This document shows positions 34,856-44,182 of a DNA stretch of 64,000 nucleotides, piece by piece. The translations under genes and the position numbers were made by a program. The stretch's first letter is position 1. Each line of letters begins with the position of its first letter. The notes beneath the pieces are model-generated. The model did no database searches and was not told where the DNA came from. It worked only from the letters and a program-made list of their open reading frames with translations. Source of the stretch: Dethiosulfovibrio peptidovorans DSM 11002 (lineage in GTDB: Bacteria > Synergistota > Synergistia > Synergistales > Dethiosulfovibrionaceae); assembly GCF_000172975.1 (NCBI RefSeq), contig NZ_ABTR02000001.1:310001-374000 (forward strand), given 5' to 3'.

Positions 34856-35625
34856 CACCAGCCCCCTCCGGGAACCGCCTCCGCTGGCACATCCATAACC
34901 GTCATAAGCTGACGCCCCGCCGGTTTCGTGCTGTCCGCTATGGCCGTAACCTCCACGGCCAGAGGCGACTCGGAAGCCTCCTTGAACGCCATGGAGAAGT
35001 TACCCTTCACCTTGCCCTTCCATATCCGGACGTGACGATACTTTCCGTCTCTGCGCTTGTGATAGAAATCGACCCGGAAAGTCTTGTCCGTCGAGGTTCC
35101 GCCGCCGACGCCGAACCCTTTGCTTTCGTAGGTCTTATACGTATAGCTCGCCTTGACGTCGTCGCCGTCGGCTATCTTGGCGGATTCGGGCACTCTGTAG
35201 ATGGTCCCGTTCAACCGGTCCAGGTAATAGTCCACTCCCTCGGTCAAAGCCGTACCGTCCACGGTGGTTACCGTGGCGTCCCCCTCCACCCTGCCCTTGC
35301 CGAGCATGGTATGGACGGAATCGAACAGCGTCACAAGCTCGTCGGCGACGGTGGCGGTTCCGGCGTTTTCTGTTACCGGATCGTACTCCGGCATCAGACG
35401 GCAGACCATATCCAGGTTCGTCTCCAGCAGATTGAAGCTCAGGGTCAGCTCCTCACTGACCAGAGCAGAAAGGACCACCGTCGCCGGGAACCCGGCTTTC
35501 AGCTCGTACATCTCCTTTCCGTGCTCGAAGGTCAGATCGTCCTTCAGCTGACCGACATCCCCGCCGTCGACGAACATGCGACCGGATCCCAGAACTATAT
35601 CGTTGGAATTCCTTACGTTCGCCAT
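34855..35625 (-). CDS. Major tail protein
   Basis: A 256-residue tail tube protein by position and composition: it starts MANVRNSNDIVLGSGRMFVDG, with the beta-rich core VVLSALVSEELTLSFNLLETN and the C-terminal VEVTAIADSTKPAGRQLMTV typical of lambda gpV-like or other siphovirus tube subunits. ATG with GAGAGGGGCGATAGG. Polymerises around the tape measure to form the tail tube. Confidence 0.8.
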   Translation of the reverse strand: MANVRNSNDIVLGSGRMFVDGGDVGQLKDDLTFEHGKEMYELKAGFPATVVLSALVSEELTLSFNLLETNLDMVCRLMPEYDPVTENAGTATVADELVTLFDSVHTMLGKGRVEGDATVTTVDGTALTEGVDYYLDRLNGTIYRVPESAKIADGDDVKASYTYKTYESKGFGVGGGTSTDKTFRVDFYHKRRDGKYRHVRIWKGKVKGNFSMAFKEASESPLAVEVTAIADSTKPAGRQLMTVMDVPAEAVPGGGW

Positions 35626-35641
35626 TCCTATCGCCCCTCTC

Positions 35642-36079
35642 TCACCATTCCGTGACCGTCAGCTCCATCTCCCCCACGAAGGCGGGAGACTGATCGGAGC
35701 TGAAGAGATCGTATCCGGTGTAGGTTATTCTGTACTCGTTCCCCACCGCCTCCAGGGAGGACAGCACCAGCTCGCCCAGTTCGTCCACCTGCAGAAAGCC
35801 GGGAAACGTGATCTTGTTGCCGTACCGCTCCTCTCCTCCGTCGTTCAGCACCGCCCACATGAGATCTATTTTGTGCTCTCCACGACCGGCTCCATCGAAA
35901 TCGCTCCTGTCGGGAGCGACCACGATCGTAGGAAGCTCGTCGTTTCCGGGAGGACGCCGGGCGTTATATCCGGCCATCACGGTCGGCTCTCTGCCGAAAC
36001 GGTCCAAACAGAAAGCCCGGACCTCTTCGGACCGGGCTATGGAGTCTCTTATCTCCATCATTACCTGAGTCAATCTCAC
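35642..36079 (-). CDS. Tail completion/terminator-like protein
   Basis: A 145-residue protein just upstream of the tail tube gene, in the position of the gpU-type tail terminator. Sequence: MRLTQVMMEIRDSIARSEEVRAF, later KIDLMWAVLNDGGEERYGNKI. The start is a GTG next to the preceding stop; an ATG six codons in is also possible. It would cap the tail and bind the head connector. Family by position only. Confidence 0.55.
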   Translation of the reverse strand: MRLTQVMMEIRDSIARSEEVRAFCLDRFGREPTVMAGYNARRPPGNDELPTIVVAPDRSDFDGAGRGEHKIDLMWAVLNDGGEERYGNKITFPGFLQVDELGELVLSSLEAVGNEYRITYTGYDLFSSDQSPAFVGEMELTVTEW

Positions 36080-36083
36080 CTCG

Positions 36084-36722
36084 TCACCACCAGCTTCCGT
36101 AGACTCTGTATTTTCTCTTGCTCTTTTTCGTGGACCTCTTCATATCGTCCTCCATGTAACCGTCGATCTTCTTCACGAAATATCCCGGAATTCTGGGAAC
36201 CAGAACCTCCCTCATAGGACCTATGGTCGGCCTGGCGGGGAGGATTATCTCCCTCGTCTCTTTCCGAAGACGTACGCCTTTTTTCAGCACCTTGGGCCAT
36301 TTTTTGCCTCTGGCTCCGGACCACCAGAACCGCCGCATCTTTTCGGTAACCGGAAGACGCCGTCCCTTTTCCTGCATAGACCCCAGATATACGGCGCTCT
36401 TCGAGAGCCACCCCACGGTCAGGGAGCCGTCGTCTTTATACTGATAGCCCACGGCCTTTCGAAGCTTGCCGAGAGGTCCGCTTCTTACCTTCTTTTTTTT
36501 CATGACCCTGAGTTTCGATTTCGCCTTGACGCCGCGGGCTACGCCGGACAGAGGAGCGTAGCGTCTTCCTCCGGGAGCTCCGCTCTCTATGCCTTTTTTT
36601 ATCTCCTTCTGCATCATCCATCCGACAGACTTCAAGGCCCTCCGGCGAAATTCGGGAAACTCCCTGATAACGTCCTCCACCCATGGAGTGGCCATATCCT
36701 TCCAGGAAACTGTGACGGACAT
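36084..36722 (-). CDS. Virion morphogenesis / minor tail protein (HK97 gp10-like)
   Basis: 212 residues, strongly basic, with KSVGWMMQKEIKKGIESGAPGGRRYAPLS near the N-terminus and GWLSKSAVYLGSMQEKGRRLPV, a pattern of phage virion morphogenesis and head-tail joining proteins (gpG/gp10 type). ATG with GGAGGTGATCCT. Located between the head-tail joining gene and the tail terminator-like gene, as expected. Confidence 0.7.
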   Translation of the reverse strand: MSVTVSWKDMATPWVEDVIREFPEFRRRALKSVGWMMQKEIKKGIESGAPGGRRYAPLSGVARGVKAKSKLRVMKKKKVRSGPLGKLRKAVGYQYKDDGSLTVGWLSKSAVYLGSMQEKGRRLPVTEKMRRFWWSGARGKKWPKVLKKGVRLRKETREIILPARPTIGPMREVLVPRIPGYFVKKIDGYMEDDMKRSTKKSKRKYRVYGSWW

Positions 36723-36737
36723 AGGATCACCTCCCCA

Positions 36738-37055
36738 TTACAGAAACGACCGATCCGTCCGGATCTCCAGCAGAGCCGTCGTCATGGAACGGGAGATCTC
36801 TCTAACCACCGACCAGACCTTTCCATCGGCCTCGACGACCTCGTCTCCTTCGCAGGGATCCACATCGGAAAGTCTTATCCTCAAAGTTCCTTCCGTGGAG
36901 GAACCGTCCGACCCGAAACCCGTTCCGTCGGTTCCGGTTCTGCCCTTGCGGATGATCGCCCGGATCTCGCTGCCGTTATAGACCACCGTGTCGGCCCAAT
37001 CACCTTTGAAAAGGGCTTCCACCGTAGATGTCAGGTGATCCCGAAAAGATCCCAT
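36738..37055 (-). CDS. Head-tail joining protein (gpFII-like)
   Basis: A 105-residue beta-rich protein with NGSEIRAIIRKG, LRIRLSDVDPCEGDEVVEADGKVWSVVREI, matching the pattern of lambda gpFII-like adaptor proteins that cap the filled head for tail attachment. The ATG overlaps the upstream stop by one base (TGATG). Confidence 0.7.
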   Translation of the reverse strand: MGSFRDHLTSTVEALFKGDWADTVVYNGSEIRAIIRKGRTGTDGTGFGSDGSSTEGTLRIRLSDVDPCEGDEVVEADGKVWSVVREISRSMTTALLEIRTDRSFL

Positions 37056-37378
37056 CAGTCGATCTTCACCTCTCCGAAGTTCGCCGAAGCCGCCTTCGGA
37101 GTCCAGGCGTACCCCGCCAGGGGTTTGTCGCCCGTACCGTCCCTGGTCAGGCTTCCGGCAGAGGCGTCCCAGTAAAGAGCCTCTCCGGGAGCGAAGGCCG
37201 TCCCCGTCACGGCGGGCAGCCGGAACACCCCCACCACGGCCAGAACTCCCATTTTCCCAGCCGGTATATCGGTAGTGGCCACTCCGATCCTTCCCCCCAA
37301 AACGACCACATCGTCTACGGACACATCCTCGGTCGGCGTGTAATCCATCCTGCCGCCTATCTCCACGTAAGTTCTCAC
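37055..37378 (-). CDS. DUF2190 capsid cement/decoration protein
   Basis: 107 residues with VSVDDVVVLGGRIGVATTDIPAGKMGVLAVVGVFRLP and GEALYWDASAGSLT, the characteristic pattern of DUF2190 phage decoration proteins. GTG start with GAAGGAGGCGATTC. These stabilise the expanded capsid. It follows the capsid gene and a terminator-like hairpin. Confidence 0.88.
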   Translation of the reverse strand: MRTYVEIGGRMDYTPTEDVSVDDVVVLGGRIGVATTDIPAGKMGVLAVVGVFRLPAVTGTAFAPGEALYWDASAGSLTRDGTGDKPLAGYAWTPKAASANFGEVKID

Positions 37379-37399
37379 ACGAATCGCCTCCTTCGAAAG

Positions 37400-37429
37400 A
37401 AAACCCCGAAGCCTACGCCCCGGGGTTTT
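37400..37429 (-). terminator. Terminator-like hairpin after capsid gene
   Basis: A 9-bp stem (37400-37408 and 37421-37429, AAAACCCCG/CGGGGTTTT) overlaps the end of the capsid gene and ends in a T-rich tract on the minus strand. It may partly attenuate transcription so that capsid mRNA exceeds that of downstream genes. Confidence 0.6.
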
Positions 37430-39467
37430 TCTGGAAACCGCGCCAGTCCATGGCCTTGGCTCCCACGTCTATTCGCACCTTGTAGCTCGTTCCGTCCACG
37501 TTCCATCCCTGCTGTTGTTCCAGATAGGGTTCCTTGATTCCGCTCAGAAAGAACAGCTTCACCGTCTTGCCCTTCTCGGCGGCCATGTAGAAAGCGGTCT
37601 CGCTCACGTCGTCCAATCTGGGATCGGACACGAGCTCGAAGGCTCCGGCGTAGGGGTTTGCTCCTCCTCCGTTGGCTTTGTTAGCCGCGGTGTCCACCGA
37701 CAGAGGGGTTTCGGTCTGCTTGAGGAACCTCCTGGCCGCAAGCTCCAGAGCCACCGGCACCACCAGGAACTTGGGAATGATGTTCAGCCGCCTCTTTCCG
37801 GAAAGGTCCGTCTGCCGCTTCATGGCCTGCACCATGAGACTGAGCGCCGTCAAAGTGGCCTCGAAATCGGTGAAGCTGAAAGCCGCCGCAGGCTGAAGGT
37901 TTCCGTGATGGGTACAGAAAAGATCCTTCTTGTCGCCCATCTTGGGGTTATCCAGAAAAGCCTGGTAGCCCACGTCGGCCACCTTGCGCCTGGCGGCCTC
38001 GCCCATCTTCCGGGGAATATCGGTCAGTACGCCCAGTGCGTCGTTTACGATCGACTGTCTGGATATGGAGAACACACGGCCGAAGGTCCCTATCTTCCAG
38101 GCCTCCGACTCCTCGCCCATGGATCCGCTCTTGTACTCTCCGGATTCCGGCAGAGGAAGCAGATCATCCACCTCTCCGGCCCTCGCCCCGGTGTGTTCCT
38201 TGAAATCGGTCACGACGCCGGAGTCGTCCATCCACTTAAGATAGCTCTCCTCCTGAACGCCCCACCCTTCCATAAGAGAGACGTTCGCAACGCTTCCCAG
38301 GATGACGGGAAGGTCCGAGGTGGTCAGGGCACGGCCTATCATCTCCATGGGATTTCCACCGACCCGCTCGCCCATCCGGGTCAGGCATTCCTCGGCCATT
38401 CTCTCCAGCCTGTAGCCTCTCAGATCCATGGAGCCGGCGGCAGGTTCCTCTACGGGCAGACCACCGCGGATCAGGAGCGCATCTCTGGCAGCAGAACGGA
38501 ACTTCTCCTTCTCGTCCTCCGTCACCCTGCCGGGAACGGAGATTGCCTGCCGCGTCTCCTTGAGCTTTTTCATGACCTCGGCTCTCACCGTGTCGAGTTC
38601 CGCACCAGAACGGATGAATTCGCCAAGGTCGATATCGAAGGATCTTCCCATCTCCTGGATCTCCGATACCCTCTCCCGCTCGGCCCTGAGGATCTGAAGC
38701 ACATTGCTATCTGGAGCTCCTCCTACGGGGAAATTCCTATGAGAAGGGGGGATGTCGTTTGTGGATCTGTTCTGATTCCCGCCGTCGGCGGACCGTCCCC
38801 CCGGCTCCCCCTCGGGGGGAGTTTTTTCCGGATTCGCAGCCGCCCCGTTGTTTCCTACCCCGTTCTCAGGCTCAGGTAAAGTTACGTCTCTTTTCACGTC
38901 GTCATCTCCTCCTTCAGTATTTCTGTTTACCCCCACCGACGGATCGGCGGGAACCGACACGATGGAAATTTCCAGTCCTTCCCATCTGGTACCCACGTAA
39001 CAGGGCCCGGCAAAACGACCGTTGCTGGACGTACCACCGGCCGGAACCTTTTCCCAGTTCTCCACCCTGTAGCCCACCGATACGCTCTTGAGAGATCCGG
39101 CCAGAACCTTTCTGTAGATCCTGTCGCTTTCCTCGTCGTCGTCGAATCGGACTAGTGCCCGCCCCTTCCTGGAAGATTCATCTATCCAGACCTTCTCTAT
39201 CGAACCGATTGGAACGTCGGATTTGTGATTCCAGAGCAGAACTCCCATTTCCTCCAATCGTTTCAAATCGACGGCACCCTGATCGTGGGATAGATATTCC
39301 ACTTCTCCCCAGCGAGAAACCGGAGACTCGGACGAAAAAGAGAGCTCCACCGTTCTGGAGCTCTCCGTACCCTTGGTTTCAACTCCGGCTATCTCCCTGT
39401 AGTAGGTCCCGTCTACAGGGACATCCCTGTAGCAGGTCCCAGCCCTCTCACCTCTAAAACCGGTCAC
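37413..39467 (-). CDS. Prohead protease - major capsid fusion protein
   Basis: 684 residues joining two head proteins. Residues 1-190 are an HK97-type serine prohead protease with His81 in LLWNHKSD and Ser130 in GSLKSVSVGYR. A proline/glycine/asparagine-rich linker (about 205-270) and a helical scaffold-like delta region follow. Residues about 350-684 are a major capsid domain with GVQEESYLKWMDDSGVV, FSISRQSIVNDALG and a C-terminal EPYLEQQQGWNVDGTSYKVRID. Such fusions occur in Mu-like capsid families. GTG start with AAAGGAGAG. The protease would release the capsid domain during maturation. Confidence 0.88.
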   Translation of the reverse strand: MTGFRGERAGTCYRDVPVDGTYYREIAGVETKGTESSRTVELSFSSESPVSRWGEVEYLSHDQGAVDLKRLEEMGVLLWNHKSDVPIGSIEKVWIDESSRKGRALVRFDDDEESDRIYRKVLAGSLKSVSVGYRVENWEKVPAGGTSSNGRFAGPCYVGTRWEGLEISIVSVPADPSVGVNRNTEGGDDDVKRDVTLPEPENGVGNNGAAANPEKTPPEGEPGGRSADGGNQNRSTNDIPPSHRNFPVGGAPDSNVLQILRAERERVSEIQEMGRSFDIDLGEFIRSGAELDTVRAEVMKKLKETRQAISVPGRVTEDEKEKFRSAARDALLIRGGLPVEEPAAGSMDLRGYRLERMAEECLTRMGERVGGNPMEMIGRALTTSDLPVILGSVANVSLMEGWGVQEESYLKWMDDSGVVTDFKEHTGARAGEVDDLLPLPESGEYKSGSMGEESEAWKIGTFGRVFSISRQSIVNDALGVLTDIPRKMGEAARRKVADVGYQAFLDNPKMGDKKDLFCTHHGNLQPAAAFSFTDFEATLTALSLMVQAMKRQTDLSGKRRLNIIPKFLVVPVALELAARRFLKQTETPLSVDTAANKANGGGANPYAGAFELVSDPRLDDVSETAFYMAAEKGKTVKLFFLSGIKEPYLEQQQGWNVDGTSYKVRIDVGAKAMDWRGFQKNPGA

Positions 39468-39471
39468 GCAA

Positions 39472-41022
39472 TCACTCTCCTTTCCCGTTATCCAGAGCCA
39501 TCAACGAAAGAGCCTCCTGCCCTATCCCGGAAGATCCGGCAAGACCTCCGAGATTAAGGGACGTCATATACTCCCTCTCTCGCGATATCTGTTCCAACAC
39601 CTCCCTCCAATCCTTGCCCTTGGAGGCACATACATCCTGAAGGGTTGTTATTCCGGCCTCCATCTCCTTAGTGATAGCCGATACCTCTTTAAGAGGATCC
39701 ACCCACTGCCTTCCCGGAGGAACCCACCTGCACCGGTTATACACATCGGGACGCTGGAAATAATCCCGTATGTTCAGCTTTCCGGACAGAACGCAGGCAC
39801 AGACGAAGGCCTCCCATAGAGGCTCGAGGACCCTCTCGACCATGAACTGCCTCAGCACCTTGTATCCTTCCTCGTCCTCGAGGGATGCGGCCCTGGCCGA
39901 GCTGTAGTTCGTTCGACTGACGTCCCTGCTCACCACCTCGTAGCTCTGCCCCGTTCCAGCTCCTATCAGTCTCTGCTGCAAAGCCACGAAGTCCGAGGCT
40001 CCGGTGTTGGGATGGGTCGGGTTGGCGAACTCCACATCCGCCCCGTCCGGAAGGGTATTCACTATTCCCGGCTCGAGTCTGGTTACGTTCTTATCCCTGC
40101 CCAGGGCGTCCTGGACAGTGGCGTTCCTTCCTATCGACGGAGTGTTCCCGCTTCCCGTCTTTATGAAGGCGGCGAAGCACGCCGCTATCCTGGCCGCCAT
40201 CAGCTCGGCATCCATGTACTCTCCCGAGTCTCTGATATTGCCCATGACATGGGCGAACTGGCTTATGCCCCTCACCGCCTGAGGTCTGGTCTTTACGAAC
40301 ATCGGCAACACCCGCCCGGCATCCACTCTCACCGCATCGGTTGTTCTGCCGAAAGAGGACGTCTCCATGTCGTCCCTGTAGAACCAATAGGCCAGAGGAC
40401 GCCAGTACTCGTTGACCTCCACTCCCGAAACTATCCGCTTATCCTTCGCCCGGGGCATCCAGGTCGCAAGGGCGTCGGCCTCCATCATCTGTATCTGCAA
40501 CGGAATGAATCCGTCCTCCGGAGCCGTGAGAATCGGGTATATCTCACCGTCCGTAACCATACGGCGAACCATCATCCGCTGAAGACCGTAAAAGCCGTCG
40601 TGGCCGGTTATGTCGCAGTTCTTCGGCTTCGCCCACACCTCCCACAGGGCCTCTATCTCCCGGTTCAGCTTTTCGTTCTCCTTTCCGTCGGCATCGAGGA
40701 TTTTAGCCTGAGGCCGTAGCCCCGTGCCTACGACGTGACGCTCCATAGCAAGCAGAACGCTCTGAGCTATTCCGTTGTTTCGTTCAAGGTCTCTCGCCCG
40801 AGCTCTTATCCTATCCCTGTAGACTCGGTCGGTCTCGTCCGGCCTTTTATTCACCGCCACCCAACCGCTTCCGTAGCGGTCTATCCTGGCGGCGTCGTAG
40901 TTGCGTTTCTCCCATCGGGCCTCCATCTTGGCCCTGTCGTCCATACGTCTGGCACCGGCTCCGGGAGCCACCAGTCCCACGGCCCGGTCCAGCACGTAAC
41001 CCGCCTTACCAAACCACGACAT
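39472..41022 (-). CDS. Phage portal protein (lambda gpB family)
   Basis: A 516-residue portal, the dodecameric channel at the capsid vertex. Lambda-family signatures are RARDLERNNGIAQSVLLAMERHVVGTGL, RRMVTDGEIYPIL and the C-terminal CRWVPPGRQWVDPLKEV. ATG with GGGAGGAGGTCC. Order terS-terL-gpW-portal is that of lambda. It overlaps the gpW-like gene by 17 bp. Confidence 0.94.
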   Translation of the reverse strand: MSWFGKAGYVLDRAVGLVAPGAGARRMDDRAKMEARWEKRNYDAARIDRYGSGWVAVNKRPDETDRVYRDRIRARARDLERNNGIAQSVLLAMERHVVGTGLRPQAKILDADGKENEKLNREIEALWEVWAKPKNCDITGHDGFYGLQRMMVRRMVTDGEIYPILTAPEDGFIPLQIQMMEADALATWMPRAKDKRIVSGVEVNEYWRPLAYWFYRDDMETSSFGRTTDAVRVDAGRVLPMFVKTRPQAVRGISQFAHVMGNIRDSGEYMDAELMAARIAACFAAFIKTGSGNTPSIGRNATVQDALGRDKNVTRLEPGIVNTLPDGADVEFANPTHPNTGASDFVALQQRLIGAGTGQSYEVVSRDVSRTNYSSARAASLEDEEGYKVLRQFMVERVLEPLWEAFVCACVLSGKLNIRDYFQRPDVYNRCRWVPPGRQWVDPLKEVSAITKEMEAGITTLQDVCASKGKDWREVLEQISREREYMTSLNLGGLAGSSGIGQEALSLMALDNGKGE

Positions 41023-41197
41023 GAGGACCTCCTCCCTCTTCCATGGCCAGCATGCCCCGAAGCTCCTTTATCCGTTTCTGTACATGGGACAGGTTGGCCC
41101 TGTCTATCTTCAATCCGTTATCCTCGAAGGCCTGCCCTCCCTCCAGTATCTCGGCCTCGGCCTTTTCGTACATGGCCAGTTCTTCCGTCAAGGTCAT
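41006..41197 (-). CDS. gpW-like head-tail connector protein
   Basis: A 63-residue helical protein (MTLTEELAMYEKAEAEILEGGQAFE, then HVQKRIKELRGML) located between large terminase and portal, exactly where lambda W lies. gpW-type proteins plug the portal after packaging. Confidence 0.75.
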   Translation of the reverse strand: MTLTEELAMYEKAEAEILEGGQAFEDNGLKIDRANLSHVQKRIKELRGMLAMEEGGGPHVVVW

Positions 41198-41201
41198 TAG
41201 A

Positions 41202-43082
41202 TCACCTCCCTTTCCACCATCCCGAACCGCCGCCCTTCAGCCATCCCGCACCTTCGGCGGAATCCACGGAAGAAGACGACGGCCTCATGGCCTCCCGCTC
41301 CTCCTCCGTTGGCATGTAGTGCAGGTTGAGCATTCTGGCCGCCAGAGTCGCATAAACCTCGCAATCCAGAAGGTGGTTGGCGGCGTGTCCGGAGATCTTC
41401 TTCCACTCGTGATGACTGGAACCTGTCCTGGCATCCGTCACCATCACCTTATGCTCCGACGCTATCTGCTCGGCGTATCCTCTCGGGCAGTCCCTGAAAA
41501 GCGACCACGACCCTCTAGTTCCGGGCTCCTTCGTCATACGTCCGAAAATGAAATCCTTCAACAAAGACGTATTCGCCTCCAGCATGGTGAGGCCGTCTTT
41601 CCGGCCCTTGCGGTCCACCACGTGACGGCGGTAATAACCGTCCATCCTCCGAGAGGAGCCCTTGACCGGACCCAGAACATCTCCGTACACCACGCAGGCG
41701 TCGTAAACCTCGTCGGTCCTGTAGCCGCAGTCGACAAGGCAGTAGCCGATCTGACACAGACGACCGTCGCCGAAACGATAGACCGGCTCCACTATATGGG
41801 CCCTCAGACCGTCCTGAAGGTCCGTTTCATTCCAGGTGTCGAACCGGCCGTACTCGATAAGCCAGGACGTCAACCCGGGACCCCAGGCACGCACCACGTA
41901 ATAGGCCTCCGACTTCTGAACGTCCACTCCGGCGGTAATGGCCACCGCCTCGTCCGGCACCTCTCCTCGGGAATAATTTCCGGAAGCCTCCAGAACCTTC
42001 TCCGGCTCCGCCTTGGCCACCGACTCCCTGAAGGGCTCGGCCAGCCAGGAGTTTATGAAGTTCATAAGATCCTCCGGACTGTCTTTCGACCGAAGGAACT
42101 CCGAAGCCACGGCACCGAACGAAATCTGAGGAGAATATATCGAGTTCCAGTGGAAACCTATCCGACGGATCTTCCCCGGCTCGGCTCCTTCCGAAATCCA
42201 TCTGCCTTCGCCAAGCATAAAAGACTTGTCCCGATCCTCTATCCTTCCTTCACAGTGAGGACAGCGATACCACGCCCGATCCTCCACCTGGCGAATTATC
42301 TTCTGTCTGGCGGTGGGATCGTCCTCCTTCCTGAGGGCTTCCGTGAGATCCTCGGGCCACGACACATCCTTGAAGGAGAAGGAAAGGAGCTCTCCGCAAC
42401 GAGGACAGGGAACCTCGTACCGATAGACGACGTCGCACCTCTGCAAAAGCCGCCAGATGTTCCCGGTCTCCAGAGTCGGAGTGGATATGTACATCAGCTT
42501 TCGGTTGGGAAAAGTCTTGGTCCTCTCCTTCCCCAGCTTCAGCGGATTAGCCTCCCGGCCCGAATACCTCGGATACTTGTCGATCTCGTCGAAGATTATG
42601 TATCTCATAGGCATGGCGGAGAGAGCGGCGGGGCTGTTCGCTCCGGTGAGAGCTATATACATTCCCCGAAACTGAAGCTCCAGACGATCCGACTCCCTCT
42701 CCCGAAAGATCCCATTGAATACGTTGCTGGTTTTTATCATGTCCTGAAGCCGGTTTTCGCTGGCCCATTCCGCTATATCCTCGGTGGGATACACCACCAG
42801 AGCCGCCCCGGGATCCTGACAGGCCGTGTAACCCAGACAGTTGTTCGCCGCCTCCGACGCTCCCGCCTGAGCTCCCTTGCACAGAACGATCTCCTCCACT
42901 CCCGGCTCGTTCCAGGCATCCATGATCCCCTTCAGATAGGGCATGTAGGAAGTCCTCCACGGTCCGGGCTTGGCGGCAAGCCTGGGAGTCAGGATCCGAT
43001 AACGGTCCGCCCACTCGCTTACGGTCATCCTTTCCGGAGGCTTGCAGGCCGCAAGCTCCGCGGATGTCCAAGGTACGATCAA
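41202..43082 (-). CDS. Terminase large subunit (gpA family)
   Basis: A 626-residue DNA packaging ATPase/nuclease of the lambda gpA family. It has a deviant Walker A at 68-78 (CKGAQAGASEA), the YIIFDEIDKYPRY Walker B region, two Cys-pair zinc-like sites (CPRCGEL, CPHCEG), and a nuclease part with VDVQKSEAYYVVRAWG. The TTG start overlaps the terS stop (TTGA) and uses GGAGGTGG. Supports cos packaging. Confidence 0.95.
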   Translation of the reverse strand: MIVPWTSAELAACKPPERMTVSEWADRYRILTPRLAAKPGPWRTSYMPYLKGIMDAWNEPGVEEIVLCKGAQAGASEAANNCLGYTACQDPGAALVVYPTEDIAEWASENRLQDMIKTSNVFNGIFRERESDRLELQFRGMYIALTGANSPAALSAMPMRYIIFDEIDKYPRYSGREANPLKLGKERTKTFPNRKLMYISTPTLETGNIWRLLQRCDVVYRYEVPCPRCGELLSFSFKDVSWPEDLTEALRKEDDPTARQKIIRQVEDRAWYRCPHCEGRIEDRDKSFMLGEGRWISEGAEPGKIRRIGFHWNSIYSPQISFGAVASEFLRSKDSPEDLMNFINSWLAEPFRESVAKAEPEKVLEASGNYSRGEVPDEAVAITAGVDVQKSEAYYVVRAWGPGLTSWLIEYGRFDTWNETDLQDGLRAHIVEPVYRFGDGRLCQIGYCLVDCGYRTDEVYDACVVYGDVLGPVKGSSRRMDGYYRRHVVDRKGRKDGLTMLEANTSLLKDFIFGRMTKEPGTRGSWSLFRDCPRGYAEQIASEHKVMVTDARTGSSHHEWKKISGHAANHLLDCEVYATLAARMLNLHYMPTEEEREAMRPSSSSVDSAEGAGWLKGGGSGWWKGR

Positions 43083-43609
43083 CGAACCACCTCCTTTTCC
43101 TTCTTGCCCGCCGGTGTGAAGGGGCCGTCTCTCGAATACCCCTCCCAGAGAATCCGGATCTCCTCTCCCAGAATCTTCTCCATCTCCGTCCGAGACATGC
43201 CCTCCAGCAGAGGAGGCAGCGTATTGACCCAGCCGAACATGTTGGTCCGGCAGATCACCAGACGATCGGCCCAGGCATCCTCAACCTGCTCGAACGGAAT
43301 GTACCGCCCCTCCAGAACCTTAAGACGAATCTCCTCCTGAGCCGCCTTCGCCTTGCGATATTCGGCCTCGGCTTTCAGCTTTACCGCCTGCCAGTTACCG
43401 TCGTTGTCGGGGCTGTCGGTCTCCAGTCCGCACCGCCACCTATAAACCTCCTCCGGATCCCACCACCCTCTACCGGCCTGAGGACAGCCGGACCTCTTCC
43501 ACTCCGACATCGTCTTGGAGGTCACCCCGAAAAAGGCGGCGCATCTTTTGGTGGAGAGCATTATCCTGTCGCCCTCGACCTTGATGTTGGGCTTCGCCAG
43601 GCGGATCAC
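43079..43609 (-). CDS. Terminase small subunit (Nu1-like)
   Basis: DNA-recognition subunit of terminase. A winged-helix N-terminal domain (MLSTKRCAAFFGVTSKTMSEWKRSGCP) matches the lambda Nu1 type, followed by a helical part (AVKLKAEAEYRKAKAAQEEIRLKVLEG). The frame starts with a GTG at 43609 that is squeezed against GGGGG; the internal ATG at 43561 aligns better with the family start, so the real protein may be 160 residues. It should bind the cos region upstream. Confidence 0.85.
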   Translation of the reverse strand: MIRLAKPNIKVEGDRIMLSTKRCAAFFGVTSKTMSEWKRSGCPQAGRGWWDPEEVYRWRCGLETDSPDNDGNWQAVKLKAEAEYRKAKAAQEEIRLKVLEGRYIPFEQVEDAWADRLVICRTNMFGWVNTLPPLLEGMSRTEMEKILGEEIRILWEGYSRDGPFTPAGKKEKEVVR

Positions 43610-44182
43610 CCCCTAAGTAAACTCTAGTTTCCACCCCATTTCGGCGTTTAATGTTCTATGCTTATTGATATTTGATGCTTAACCCTTAACCCCAATTTCG
43701 TATTTTAATCGAGATTTTTCCGTCGGTGCAACCGACCCCTGAGGCCCCCACCCCCCAGGAAGGACCCGTAACGCTTTCCCTTTGCAACTACCGGGCTCAC
43801 GGCTTCTCGAATCGGGCGAAATCGGCCTCTTCGGGATTCTCTACAGCGTAACTCAATGACAGGGAGTAACGTAGAACAACCTCTTTCGGAAACCCGCCCC
43901 ACTACCGGCCTGGATAGCCTTCGAGCGGAAGATTATTAAACTCGAAAACAGGCTTTTTCTCGAAGATAGTCGAAAAATGATTAAAAACGACCGTTTCAGA
44001 CCATCTCATTATTAACCCCCCGACGCCGGGAGGCCTTGCAAACACCGGATTCTTTTCTTCGATTCGGCGCTAATGAGCCCCGAAAACCCCGATGTTTAAC
44101 CCCGACGGCCCGATAGAGGATCGAACACGACGAGCTCGACTCTATGATTGATTTAAAGTGTGGCATTATGAAGCCAAATCAA
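43610..44182. other. Gene-free region, probable cos site
   Basis: 570 bp without a convincing gene between the terminase small subunit and a recombinase, the place of cos in lambda-like genomes. It has four TTAACCC(C) repeats (43680-43686, 43687-43694, 44012-44019, 44096-44103), a GTCGG-TGCAA-CCGAC inverted repeat near 43722-43736 and several TCGAAA stretches. The repeats may be small-terminase binding sites. The cleavage point cannot be fixed from sequence alone. A late promoter may lie here too. Confidence 0.45.

Noticed and set aside
37515-38879. 454-codon plus-strand frame
   Set aside because: Antisense to the protease-capsid fusion gene; low-complexity translation with no gene-like features.
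41043-43340. 765-codon open frame on the plus strand
   Set aside because: Antisense to the terminase genes, which have clear motifs; the open frame arises from codon bias and has no start signal or family similarity.
43705-43902. 65-codon minus-strand frame in the probable cos region
   Set aside because: No ribosome binding site, unusual composition, and the place is expected to be non-coding.
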